DNA from: DATFXF01 sp035258565 | Lineage (GTDB): Bacteria; Acidobacteriota; Terriglobia; Acidiferrales; UBA7541 | NCBI GenBank assembly: GCA_035258565.1 | Contig: DATFXF010000079.1 | Coordinates: 1-14,602 of the forward strand | DNA: 14,602 nt | Direction of reading: 5' to 3' | Part shown: positions 7,321 through 14,334 of the stretch, piece after piece | Position numbering within the stretch: the first letter of the stretch is position 1 | How the letters are laid out: the number at the start of each line of letters is the position of its first letter | Notes under the pieces: generated by a model | Told to the model about the DNA's origin: nothing | The model's input: only the letters and a program-made list of their open reading frames with translations | The model's database searches: none | Made by a program: the position numbers and the translations under genes

Positions 7321-9223
7321 TGCTGGGTGCCCGCTCCCGAACAAAGAGGGCGAAGGATGCGGGGTTCATCGTGAAGGGCACTTTCCCCATCGAGCAGATG
7401 GCCTCAGGAATTAGGCTTCCCCTCCCGAGCCAGCGCTCGTCGTCGGGATCCAGTCGTTTTCGCCATTCCCCGGGGGGAACGGGCAGGGTGAGGCTTACCG
7501 GGGTGTCGCCGAAGTGAAAGGAAGCGAAGATGCGATTCGCCCCGCTCCAGCGGTCGAGCGACAGCACCTGTTTTTTCTCATCCACAGCGACCTCCATCGA
7601 TTTCTTGCTCAGGTGGGCTAAGGCTGGCAGCGCACGCCGCAAACCGATCAGCTCTCGATAGAAATCGAGGAGCACCCGGTGGTGTGCTTCGTGTCGCGAT
7701 TCCCAGCGAAGCTTCGAGCGAAGAAAGGTCGTTTCGGCCTGCGGATCGGACACCTCGCCGCTCCACCCCGAAGCCATGAATTCCTGCTGGCGCCCCTTGC
7801 GCACGGCCTCGATGAGCGAAGGATCCGAGTGGCTCACGAAGTATTGAAACGGCGCAATCTCGCTGTATTCTTCCCCCATGAACAGCAGGGGAAGGAACGG
7901 GGAGAGAAGCAAAACGCCTGCGGCTAGCTTCAGCGCCTCGAAAGAAACGAGTTGGCTGAGACGGTCGCCGAGCGCACGATTCCCGACCTGGTCGTGGTTC
8001 TGGGCGAAGACCACGAACTGGTGGGCAGGGATCTGTCGCGAGGGATGGCCGTGGCGCCGCTGGCGGTACCCAGAATACTCGCCGGATATAACGAATCCTT
8101 CGCTAAACGCTTTGGCCATCTGCCCGACCGTGCCGAAATCCCGGTAATAGCCGTTTTGCTCCTTAGTGAGCAGCGTGTGCAGGGCGTGGTGGAAGTCGTC
8201 GTTCCACTGAGCGTCCAGCCCGAGACCGCCAAGCTCGGGAGGACGAAGAACTCGCGGATCATTCAGGTCGCTCTCGGCGATCACGAACACTTGGCGATCA
8301 CGTTGCTCTGCCTCCTCATGCACCCTACGACCGAGTTCTTCGAGGAACGGTTGTGCCGATAGGTCAACGATGGCGTGAATCGCGTCGAGCCGGAGGGCAT
8401 CCACGTGGAACTCCCGGATCCAGTAAAGGGCATTGTTGATAAAGTAGCGCCGGACTTCGTCGCTCTGAGGGCCATCGTAGTTAACCGCCGGGCCCCACGA
8501 TGTCCGATAGTGATCGGTAAAGTAAGGTCCGAAGTCCGCCAAGGAATTTCCCTCCGGACCCAGGTGGTTGTAGACCACGTCGAGGACCACCGCCATCCCG
8601 TGCCGGTGGCAGGCGCTGACCAGCCGGCGCAGGCCTTCTGGGCCTCCGTAAGAATTCTGGATGGCGAACGGAAAGACTCCATCGTAGCCCCAGTTGCGAT
8701 GGCCGGGGAACTGCGCTATCGGCATCAACTCCATCGCGGTGATCCCTAACCGAGCGAGCTCGGCGAGCCGGGGGAGGATGGCGTCAAAGGTCCCTTCGGG
8801 CGTAAAAGTTCCCACATGGATCTCGTAGAAGAGATATTGCTCAAGGGGAAGCCCGACCCAGGTGGGTTCGTCCCAAGCGGATGGTGCCGGGCCTTCGACC
8901 TGCGAGGGGCCATGTACCCCCTCGGGCTGGTAGCGCGAAGCGGGGTCAGGCCGTTCCTTCTGACCATCCAGCCGGTAAACATACCGGTCCCCCGGCTCTA
9001 CATCCTCAGCGATGGCCCGGTAGTAGCCGCGGTCGAGCGGCTCCATCCGGATGGCGCGTCTTCGGGGTTGCGGGTCCCCGGCTGTTCGAGAGGGGAGGAT
9101 GTGCACGTCCATTTCCTTGGCCCGAGGAGCCCAGACGAGGAAGTGGCAGCGATGGTCGCCAAGATAGGTGGGACCCAACTCCATGTCCGTGCCAGCAGTC
9201 TCTCGAATGGGCTCCCTTCTCAT
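7313..9223 (-). CDS. treZ: Malto-oligosyltrehalose trehalohydrolase (TreZ)
   Basis: The cytosolic GH13 enzyme that hydrolyses maltooligosyltrehalose next to the trehalosyl end and releases free trehalose, acting on the product of TreY. It is 636 residues, about normal length. An N-terminal CBM48/E-set type domain (about 15-110, with CHFLVWAPRA and YVYRLDG) precedes the catalytic barrel, which begins near LFYEIHVGTFTPEGTF (131-146). GH13 motifs: DVVYNH (215-220), ALRLDAIHAI with nucleophile Asp280, VIAESDLNDPRV with acid/base Glu317, and FAQNHDQVGNR with Asp411. LLFMGEEY (447-454) is also typical of TreZ. The ATG at 9223 is preceded by GGAGAGGA at good distance; an inner ATG at 9184 has weaker support. 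It is the first gene of the operon, with an 8-nt overlap into the GH57 gene. TreZ is favoured over branching enzyme GlgB because of the pairing with TreY and the family motifs. Confidence 0.96.
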   Translation of the reverse strand: MRREPIRETAGTDMELGPTYLGDHRCHFLVWAPRAKEMDVHILPSRTAGDPQPRRRAIRMEPLDRGYYRAIAEDVEPGDRYVYRLDGQKERPDPASRYQPEGVHGPSQVEGPAPSAWDEPTWVGLPLEQYLFYEIHVGTFTPEGTFDAILPRLAELARLGITAMELMPIAQFPGHRNWGYDGVFPFAIQNSYGGPEGLRRLVSACHRHGMAVVLDVVYNHLGPEGNSLADFGPYFTDHYRTSWGPAVNYDGPQSDEVRRYFINNALYWIREFHVDALRLDAIHAIVDLSAQPFLEELGRRVHEEAEQRDRQVFVIAESDLNDPRVLRPPELGGLGLDAQWNDDFHHALHTLLTKEQNGYYRDFGTVGQMAKAFSEGFVISGEYSGYRQRRHGHPSRQIPAHQFVVFAQNHDQVGNRALGDRLSQLVSFEALKLAAGVLLLSPFLPLLFMGEEYSEIAPFQYFVSHSDPSLIEAVRKGRQQEFMASGWSGEVSDPQAETTFLRSKLRWESRHEAHHRVLLDFYRELIGLRRALPALAHLSKKSMEVAVDEKKQVLSLDRWSGANRIFASFHFGDTPVSLTLPVPPGEWRKRLDPDDERWLGRGSLIPEAICSMGKVPFTMNPASFALFVRERAPSNE

Positions 9224-9660
9224 TGCTTCCTCTCCGCTCGGGCCGCCTGTTCGCGTTTCTCTAGGTGCGGTCTGGAAGCCGTATTCGATGAGGAGCGAAA
9301 GTAAAGAGGCTCTTTCGACCCTCGAGGAGCGAGATGAGTTCTTGCGCGTTTCGGTCCGCGAGCTGCGGGCATTGGGGACGAGATGGAAGGCCTCGCGCTA
9401 TTGCCTGCTCGGAGGCTCGCCTTCTCGATCAGCACGGCGCCGCACGAGAAGGTCAGGGGCGATATCCTACTGCGCTTCCGCCTTCTTCGCCAGGTTCCGG
9501 CCTCAGCTCTTAAACCGGGTCGACCCACCTTGTGGCCTGCATTCGTATCGAGCAACTCCATCAACCAAAAAGCTTCCGCACCAAGGTATTCTCTCCATGG
9601 GCCGGGAGAGAAAGCGCAACCTTGGGCCTCGGGAAGGACGCCTTCGCCGCGTTGAACACA

Positions 9661-9685
9661 AAACAAAGCTCGAGAAGCCTTGTTT
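9661..9685 (-). terminator. Possible Rho-independent terminator of the cox operon
   Basis: On the minus strand AAACAAGGCT and AGCTTTGTTT pair over 10 bp (one G-U) around a 5-nt loop, and the 3' arm plus following bases are U-rich (UUUGUUUUGUG). It lies about 126 nt after the subunit IV stop codon. The stem is AT-rich at its base, so strength as a terminator is uncertain. On the plus strand the same position is a mismatch, favouring function on the minus strand. Confidence 0.4.
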
Positions 9686-9763
9686 CACCACTCGGGGAGC
9701 ACACGGCTACAGGAGGGCAGGGTCCCTTAGAATAGCACAGGGGCGGATGAAGCACGGCGGGAA

Positions 9764-9788
9764 CTGCCGGGACGAATCCCGCTGGCAG
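9764..9788 (-). other. Stem-loop 23 nt after the cox subunit IV stop
   Basis: On the minus strand a 5-bp inner stem (CGGGA/TCCCG) closes a UUCG loop, and a 4-bp outer stem (CTGC/GCAG) continues it across a 3-nt bulge. There is no U tract, so it is not a classic terminator. Its place right behind the last cox gene suggests an mRNA 3'-end stabilising hairpin. The pairing is seen; the role is guessed. Confidence 0.35.
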
Positions 9789-9811
9789 ATTTTCGCGCCG
9801 CGAATTGGAGA

Positions 9812-10102
9812 TCAAGAAGTGAGCTGGTGGCGAGTGAGGTAGTCGCTCATCGTCAGCAGAATCATGATGCCCAGCCAAAAAATCCCGGCCACCACGACCA
9901 ATTGGGTTCGCCGCGGGCTGTAGCGGACGTGCATGAAGAAGAGCGCGACGAGCGTGGCCTTCGAAAAGGCGATCGTGAGTGCCAGGACGAGGTTCCAGGG
10001 GCCCAGGTCTACGAGCGCCGCGCGCCAGGTCAGAAAGGTCAGCGCCAGCAGAATGGCGCAGATCCGCAGGTAGATTCTCGGCGAGGCGATGTGTTCGGGC
10101 AC
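9812..10102 (-). CDS. Cytochrome c oxidase subunit IV (small caa3-type subunit)
   Basis: A 96-residue inner-membrane protein with three predicted helices (about 11-29, 34-57, 67-89). The block SKATLVALFFMHVRYS (47-62) is characteristic of the prokaryotic subunit IV family found with caa3-type oxidases. It is not catalytic; the family is thought to support assembly or stability of the oxidase. The start is a GTG at 10102, 10 nt after the subunit III stop, with a purine-rich GAGAGAGAA ahead of it. It is the last gene of the cox operon, and stem-loops follow it. Family is clear from motif, size and position; the symbol differs between species (coxD, ctaF) so none is given. Confidence 0.9.
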   Translation of the reverse strand: MPEHIASPRIYLRICAILLALTFLTWRAALVDLGPWNLVLALTIAFSKATLVALFFMHVRYSPRRTQLVVVAGIFWLGIMILLTMSDYLTRHQLTS

Positions 10103-10112
10103 CGGTTCTCTC

Positions 10113-10760
10113 TCAATGATGGATGTCGATCAGATACAACAACGGAAACAAGAAAATCCAAATAATGTCCACGAAATGCCAGTACAACCCGGAGATTTCG
10201 ACCGGGGTGTGGTACTCGGCCGTGTACCGTCCGCGCCCAGCATGCACGAGCAGGACCGCGACCAGGCCGACACCGATGATCATGTGCAGGGCGTGCAGTC
10301 CGGTCATCGCAAAATAGAGCGAGAAGAACATCTCCGCCGGCGAGGCTTCTGCCCCGGGGAAGGAAAACCCGCTGCCGGGCACCAGATGATGGTGAAACTT
10401 GTCGGCGTATTCGAATCCCTTGATGATGAGGAAGGTGCAGCCGAGTGCCATGGTCAGGGCAAGAAAGCCCATGAGCCTCCTGCGTCGGCCGACCTGCGCG
10501 GCGTACACTGCCAGCGCCATCGTTAGGCTGCTGACGATCAGCACGGCCGTATTTATGCCGCCGAGCGTTACGTCGAGATGCCGGCTGGCCGCGGCGAAGG
10601 CCGCCGGGTGCATGGCGCGCGCGACCGTGTAGACCAGGAACAGCCCGCCGAAGAACATGATCTCGGTGACCAGGAATACCCACATGCCCAGCGAGGAGGC
10701 TTCTCGCTGCTGTTCCATGTCCCGGAATTGCTCGGCGAGTGCGGAGTGAGCTGCGGACAC
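10113..10760 (-). CDS. coxC: Cytochrome c oxidase subunit III
   Basis: A 215-residue integral membrane subunit of the heme-copper oxidase, without redox centres, that stabilises subunit I and its proton uptake. Five helices are predicted (about 24-46, 67-88, 96-116, 145-174, 191-212), matching the short five-helix type that lacks the first two helices of the mitochondrial form. Typical blocks are SLGMWVFLVTEIMFFGGLF (23-41), IIKGFEY (112-118), GLHALHMIIG (154-163) and YWHFVDIIWIFLFPLLY (193-209). The start is a GTG at 10760 with AAAGGAA 5 nt upstream; it follows the coxA stop by 15 nt. The amphipathic N-terminus (about 20 residues) is cytosolic. Assignment is secure. Confidence 0.96.
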   Translation of the reverse strand: MSAAHSALAEQFRDMEQQREASSLGMWVFLVTEIMFFGGLFLVYTVARAMHPAAFAAASRHLDVTLGGINTAVLIVSSLTMALAVYAAQVGRRRRLMGFLALTMALGCTFLIIKGFEYADKFHHHLVPGSGFSFPGAEASPAEMFFSLYFAMTGLHALHMIIGVGLVAVLLVHAGRGRYTAEYHTPVEISGLYWHFVDIIWIFLFPLLYLIDIHH

Positions 10761-10775
10761 GTTGGTTCCTTTCCC

Positions 10776-12449
10776 TCAATCGTGCGCCGCGGGCTGGAAC
10801 ATCTGGGGCTCCGGGCGCGGCACGGGGTATTGCAAGTCCGCCCGACCCGCAAAGTCGTACGGCTCCCAGGTGACCACCGGCGTCCTATCGAAATTGTGCG
10901 GCGGCGGCGGCGACGGCGTTTGCCATTCAAGCCCGGTGGCGGGCCAGGGGTTCGAGCCGGCAATCGGGCCGTAGCGCATGGACCAGACCAAATAGAACAT
11001 CGGCAGCAGATAGCCAACCCCCAGGATGGACGCCCCGGCAGTGGACAGCACGTTCAATACCTGAAATTCAGGCGGGTAGGCATGGTAGCGCCGCGGCATC
11101 CCGAGGTAGCCGAGGATGAACTGCGGGAAGAAGGTCAGGTTGAAACCAACGAAGAGCACGATGGCCGCGAAGCGCGCGAGTGCTTCCGGATACAGCCGGC
11201 CGCTGATTTTCGGCCACCAGTAATGCAGCCCACCCAGGTAACCCATTACTGCGCCTCCCACCATGATGTAGTGGAAGTGCGCGACGACGAAATAGGTGTC
11301 GTGCACGTGCACGTCCAAGCCCAGCGCGGCGAGGAACAGCCCCGTCATTCCTCCCATCACGAACAGGCCGATGAAACCCAATCCGTACAGCATCGGCGTG
11401 GCCCAGGAAACCGAGCCTTTATAAAGTGTGGCTGTCCAATTGAACACCTTCACCGCCGAGGGAATGGCGACGAGGTAGCTCAGGATGGAGAAGATCATCG
11501 CGGCGTAGGGGGATAGCCCGGCCACGAACATATGGTGCGCCCAGACGAAGAAGCCGATGACGGCGATGCCGAGGCTGGCGGCGGCAACGAAGTGATAGCC
11601 GAAGAGTTTCTTGCGCGCGAAGGCAGTAATCAACTCGGTGGTGACCCCCATCGCCGGCAGAACCATGATGTACACCGCGGGATGCGAATAGAACCAGAAC
11701 AGGTGCTGGAAAAGCAGGGGGTCCCCGCCCAGTGCGGGGTTGAAGATGGCCAGATGAAAGATGCGTTCGACAGCCACCAGGGTCAGCGTGATGGCCACCA
11801 CCGGCGTTCCGAGAACCATGATGAGGCTCGTCGCGTAGTGCGTCCAGACGAAGAGCGGCAGGCGGAACCAGGTCATGCCCGGGGCACGCATGGTATGAAT
11901 CGTGACGATGAAGTTCAGTCCGGTAAGGATGGAAGAAAAACCTGCGAAGAAAATCCCGACGATGGTAGGCACGACGTGCGTGTTGGAATAGAGGCTGCTG
12001 TAAGGGGTGTAGAACGTCCAGCCGGTATCCACTCCGCCGGTAATGACCGTGTACAGGGTAAACAGAGCGGCGAGATTGAAGATGTACCAGCTCGCTAGGT
12101 TGAGCCGGGGGAAGGCCAGGTCCTTGGCGCCGATCATCAGCGGGATCAGAAAATTTCCCAGCACGGCCGGGATCGAGGGAATAAGAAAGAAAAAGATCAT
12201 GACCACCCCGTGCATGGTGAACAGCTTGTTGTAGGTTTCGGCGGTGACCAGGCTCCCTTCCGGCGTGAGCAGATGCAAGCGAATCAGCACGGCGAAGAAG
12301 CCGCCCAGGAAGAAAAACAGTGTGATGGAGACCAAGTAGAGCAGAGCGATGCGCTTGTGGTCGGTCGTCAGCAGCCAAGACTTCACGCCGAAGCTGACGT
12401 TCAAATAGGTCTCGCGCCGAAGTGCTGGTGCCGTCGCTGGACTGCTCAT
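10776..12449 (-). CDS. coxA: Cytochrome c oxidase subunit I, A2 type
   Basis: The catalytic subunit (557 residues, about 12 helices) that reduces O2 to water and pumps protons across the inner membrane. Ligands seen: His80 (MHG) and His393 for heme a, His391 for heme a3, His256, His305 and His306 for CuB. Tyr260 in HPAVY is the Tyr of the His-Tyr cross-link. The D-pathway Asp110 (GAKDLAFPRLN) and K-pathway Lys334 (AVKVFNW) with Thr369 (GGMTG) are present. The A1-type Glu of HPEVY is missing and replaced by the YSHP motif (254-257), which defines A2 oxidases. The ATG at 12449 overlaps the coxB stop in ATGA; the open frame continues upstream inside coxB but that part is not oxidase sequence. 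The C-terminal tail after the last helix is Pro-rich and extra-membrane, as in caa3 relatives. Confidence 0.98.
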   Translation of the reverse strand: MSSPATAPALRRETYLNVSFGVKSWLLTTDHKRIALLYLVSITLFFFLGGFFAVLIRLHLLTPEGSLVTAETYNKLFTMHGVVMIFFFLIPSIPAVLGNFLIPLMIGAKDLAFPRLNLASWYIFNLAALFTLYTVITGGVDTGWTFYTPYSSLYSNTHVVPTIVGIFFAGFSSILTGLNFIVTIHTMRAPGMTWFRLPLFVWTHYATSLIMVLGTPVVAITLTLVAVERIFHLAIFNPALGGDPLLFQHLFWFYSHPAVYIMVLPAMGVTTELITAFARKKLFGYHFVAAASLGIAVIGFFVWAHHMFVAGLSPYAAMIFSILSYLVAIPSAVKVFNWTATLYKGSVSWATPMLYGLGFIGLFVMGGMTGLFLAALGLDVHVHDTYFVVAHFHYIMVGGAVMGYLGGLHYWWPKISGRLYPEALARFAAIVLFVGFNLTFFPQFILGYLGMPRRYHAYPPEFQVLNVLSTAGASILGVGYLLPMFYLVWSMRYGPIAGSNPWPATGLEWQTPSPPPPHNFDRTPVVTWEPYDFAGRADLQYPVPRPEPQMFQPAAHD

Positions 12450-13450
12450 TGGAGTTTCTTTGTTGCAGGGGCCGGCGGATGGCTTTCCGCAGCCGCGCCG
12501 GGTTGTCCGGAAGCCGCCGGAGGCGGCGCCAGGGACTGGATATAGGCGATCAATTCCAGGAGCTGCTCTTCGTTCACCAGCCCCTGGAAGACGGGCATAT
12601 CGGCCTTGTAGCCGGCCACGATTTTGGCCCGCGGGTTGAGAATAGACTCGCGCAAGTAGTTGTCGTCGGCGACGACGGTGGCCCCGCCCTCCAGGCGCAC
12701 GATCGAGCCATAGAGCCCGACGAGCGAAGGCCCGCGGCCCTGGCCGCTCGAGACGTGGCAATTGTTGCAGGCGAGCTCGCGGAAGAGTTTCGCCCCGGCC
12801 TCGGCCAACGAGCCTTGGGTGGGTCCGCCGGACATCCAGGCCTCGAAGTCGGCGGGTTCCATCACCGTCACCCAACCGCCCATCACCGCATGATTCGTGC
12901 CGCAGTACTGTGAGCAGAAGAGATGATAGCGGCCCGGCTTCGTCGGCCGGAACCAGATGGAGGTGTAGCGGCCGGGGAGCACGTCGCTCTTCACGCGAAA
13001 CGCCGGAACGAAAAAGTCATGGATGACATCCTCGCTGGTCATGGTGAGCTTGATGTCACGGCCGACCGGCACGTGGAGCTCATTAATCTCCATCTGCCCT
13101 TCGGGGTGCTGGAGCTTCCACATCCACTGTTTGCCGACGACGTAGATCTCCATCGCCTGTGGCGGAGGACGTTGCATGGCCATGAAAAGGCTCGCACCCC
13201 AGCCGAACATCACCATGCAGAGAAGAAACGGAATCACCATCCAGAACACTTCGAGTTTCATCGAACCGCCGAGGGGCGCGCCGATTTCGTTGGACGCGCG
13301 GCGGCGATACTTGATGGAGAAAACGATAATGAGAACCAGGATCAGCAGGCTGATGAACAGCGACACCCCCAGTAGATAGAAGAACAGCGCATCCACGTGG
13401 CGAGCCATCGTGGAGGCGCGCTCTGGGAATAAGGGCAATCCGCCTTGCAT
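12446..13450 (-). CDS. coxB: Cytochrome c oxidase subunit II fused to cytochrome c (caa3 type)
   Basis: A 334-residue subunit that takes electrons from a donor through its own heme c and passes them via CuA to subunit I. Two helices (about 22-46 and 67-91) anchor it. The periplasmic cupredoxin domain has WMWKLQHPEG (109-118) and CuA ligands His144, Cys179, Cys183, His187, Met190. The C-terminal class I cytochrome c domain has CNNCH (228-232) and the axial Met285 in ADMPVF. The usual CxExC of CuA is CSQYC here, Gln for Glu, which still can give a backbone carbonyl ligand. An Ala/Pro-rich tail follows. I chose ATG 13450, 2 nt after the SCO1 stop; a TTG at 13456 closer to the GGGGGAG site would add two residues. 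No signal peptide cleavage or lipobox Cys is seen near the start. Confidence 0.96.
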   Translation of the reverse strand: MQGGLPLFPERASTMARHVDALFFYLLGVSLFISLLILVLIIVFSIKYRRRASNEIGAPLGGSMKLEVFWMVIPFLLCMVMFGWGASLFMAMQRPPPQAMEIYVVGKQWMWKLQHPEGQMEINELHVPVGRDIKLTMTSEDVIHDFFVPAFRVKSDVLPGRYTSIWFRPTKPGRYHLFCSQYCGTNHAVMGGWVTVMEPADFEAWMSGGPTQGSLAEAGAKLFRELACNNCHVSSGQGRGPSLVGLYGSIVRLEGGATVVADDNYLRESILNPRAKIVAGYKADMPVFQGLVNEEQLLELIAYIQSLAPPPAASGQPGAAAESHPPAPATKKLQ

Positions 13451-13452
13451 GG

Positions 13453-14334
13453 TCAATTCGCTCCCCCAGGAGCCTGGGGCGTTGCGCGCTGCCCACGGCG
13501 CCGAAACAGCAAAACCGCAACCGCGACGCTGGCCACTGCGAGAAGGCCGCCCAGCCGCACCAAGCGCATGACCAGCGCCCCATACTTGCCTGTTGCCGGA
13601 TCGTACTGGTAGCAGAAGAGCAGGACGCGGTCCATGGGTGAGCCAATCCGGTTCGCGGAAGCCTCGATCAAGCCCAGCCGCAGATCCCGCGGCGCATATT
13701 CGATGCCATAGAAGTAGCGGGAGATTTTTCCCTGCGGAGTGAGAATCAAAATGCCGCTCGCGTGGGCGTAGCGGCCGGTCTCGCGGTCGTAGGCGTAGCG
13801 AAATCCGATGGCGCGGCTCAGCGCGGCGATCGAGGACTCATCGCCGGTCAAGAAATGCCAACCGGCTTCGGTGCCATGGCGATGGTAGCGGTTCACAGTC
13901 TCCTGCTTCTTCGCCGCCGCCAGCGCTGGAGTCTCCTGCGGGTTGAAACTGAAGGCCACCACGCTGAACTGCTTGCTGGCATCGAAGGAGACGGCGCGGA
14001 GGCTGCTGGCGATACCCTCGAGTACCTGATTGCAGAGCATCGGGCAGCCATAATACACGGGCGCCAGGATCACGGGCTTGCCCGCAAAGGAATCTCCCAG
14101 GCGGACCGTGCGCCCGGCCTCGTCGCGAAATGCTGCATCGAGTGGCACCGCGGTGTCGAGTTGGGGATCGAAGCCAACCTGGCGCAGCAACGGCGGCAAG
14201 CCGTTCGCTGCGGGGGTTTGAGCGACCAGCGGGGCGGCCGGCAGCAGCGCCAGCAGAATCCGGAAAACTCCCCAACGAGGGACCAGCGCATATGCCGGTC
14301 GGTCGCACGTGCGACTTCGCTTCGCATGCTTCAT
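13453..14334 (-). CDS. SCO1/SenC/PrrC family copper chaperone
   Basis: A 293-residue thioredoxin-fold protein that delivers copper to, or keeps reduced, the CuA cysteines of oxidase subunit II. The copper-binding set is visible: Cys97 and Cys101 in YYGCPMLCN (CxxxC) and His191 in GRYAHASGI. An N-terminal hydrophobic stretch (about 23-38, ending near LVAQT) looks like a signal peptide or anchor, and a second hydrophobic helix (about 258-277) followed by RRR gives a C-terminal anchor, so the domain faces the periplasm. Standard Sco proteins have only the N-terminal anchor. The ATG at 14334 overlaps the upstream stop in ATGA, and the coxB gene follows after 2 nt, so the three are coupled. The location directly before coxB supports a CuA assembly role. 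Family is secure; the exact activity is inferred. Confidence 0.93.
   Translation of the reverse strand: MKHAKRSRTCDRPAYALVPRWGVFRILLALLPAAPLVAQTPAANGLPPLLRQVGFDPQLDTAVPLDAAFRDEAGRTVRLGDSFAGKPVILAPVYYGCPMLCNQVLEGIASSLRAVSFDASKQFSVVAFSFNPQETPALAAAKKQETVNRYHRHGTEAGWHFLTGDESSIAALSRAIGFRYAYDRETGRYAHASGILILTPQGKISRYFYGIEYAPRDLRLGLIEASANRIGSPMDRVLLFCYQYDPATGKYGALVMRLVRLGGLLAVASVAVAVLLFRRRGQRATPQAPGGAN

Larger units (their letters stand above)
9224..9811. other. 588-nt intergenic region between cox and tre operons
   Basis: No frame on either strand gives a protein I recognise; open stretches here are short, Arg/Ser/Pro-rich and lack convincing starts. It contains two stem-loops on the minus strand near the end of the cox operon (listed separately). 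The promoter for treZ must lie here unless the tre genes are read through from cox; I could not find a convincing -35/-10 pair. A short minus-strand stretch around 9265-9360 encodes ELISLLEGRKSLFTF, which looks faintly protein-like but is stopped on its 3' side and matches nothing I know. Confidence 0.6.

Noticed and set aside
9768..9785. A tRNA T-arm-like stretch (GGGACGAATCCC)
   Set aside because: The loop is 4 nt instead of 7 and no anticodon arm, D-arm or acceptor stem can be found around it.
9168..9842. A 224-codon open frame on the plus strand covering the intergenic gap
   Set aside because: It overlaps the ends of treZ and the cox subunit IV gene antisense, is Arg/Ser-rich, lacks a good ribosome site and shows no family motif.
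10578..11516. A 312-codon open frame on the plus strand opposite coxA and coxC
   Set aside because: It is antisense to highly conserved oxidase genes, is rich in Arg/Gln/Glu/His as expected of mirrored membrane-protein codons, and has no support of its own.
12450..12875. Upstream in-frame extension of coxA
   Set aside because: The added sequence overlaps coxB in another frame and is not oxidase-like; the ATG at 12449 gives the ATGA overlap and a normal subunit I N-terminus.
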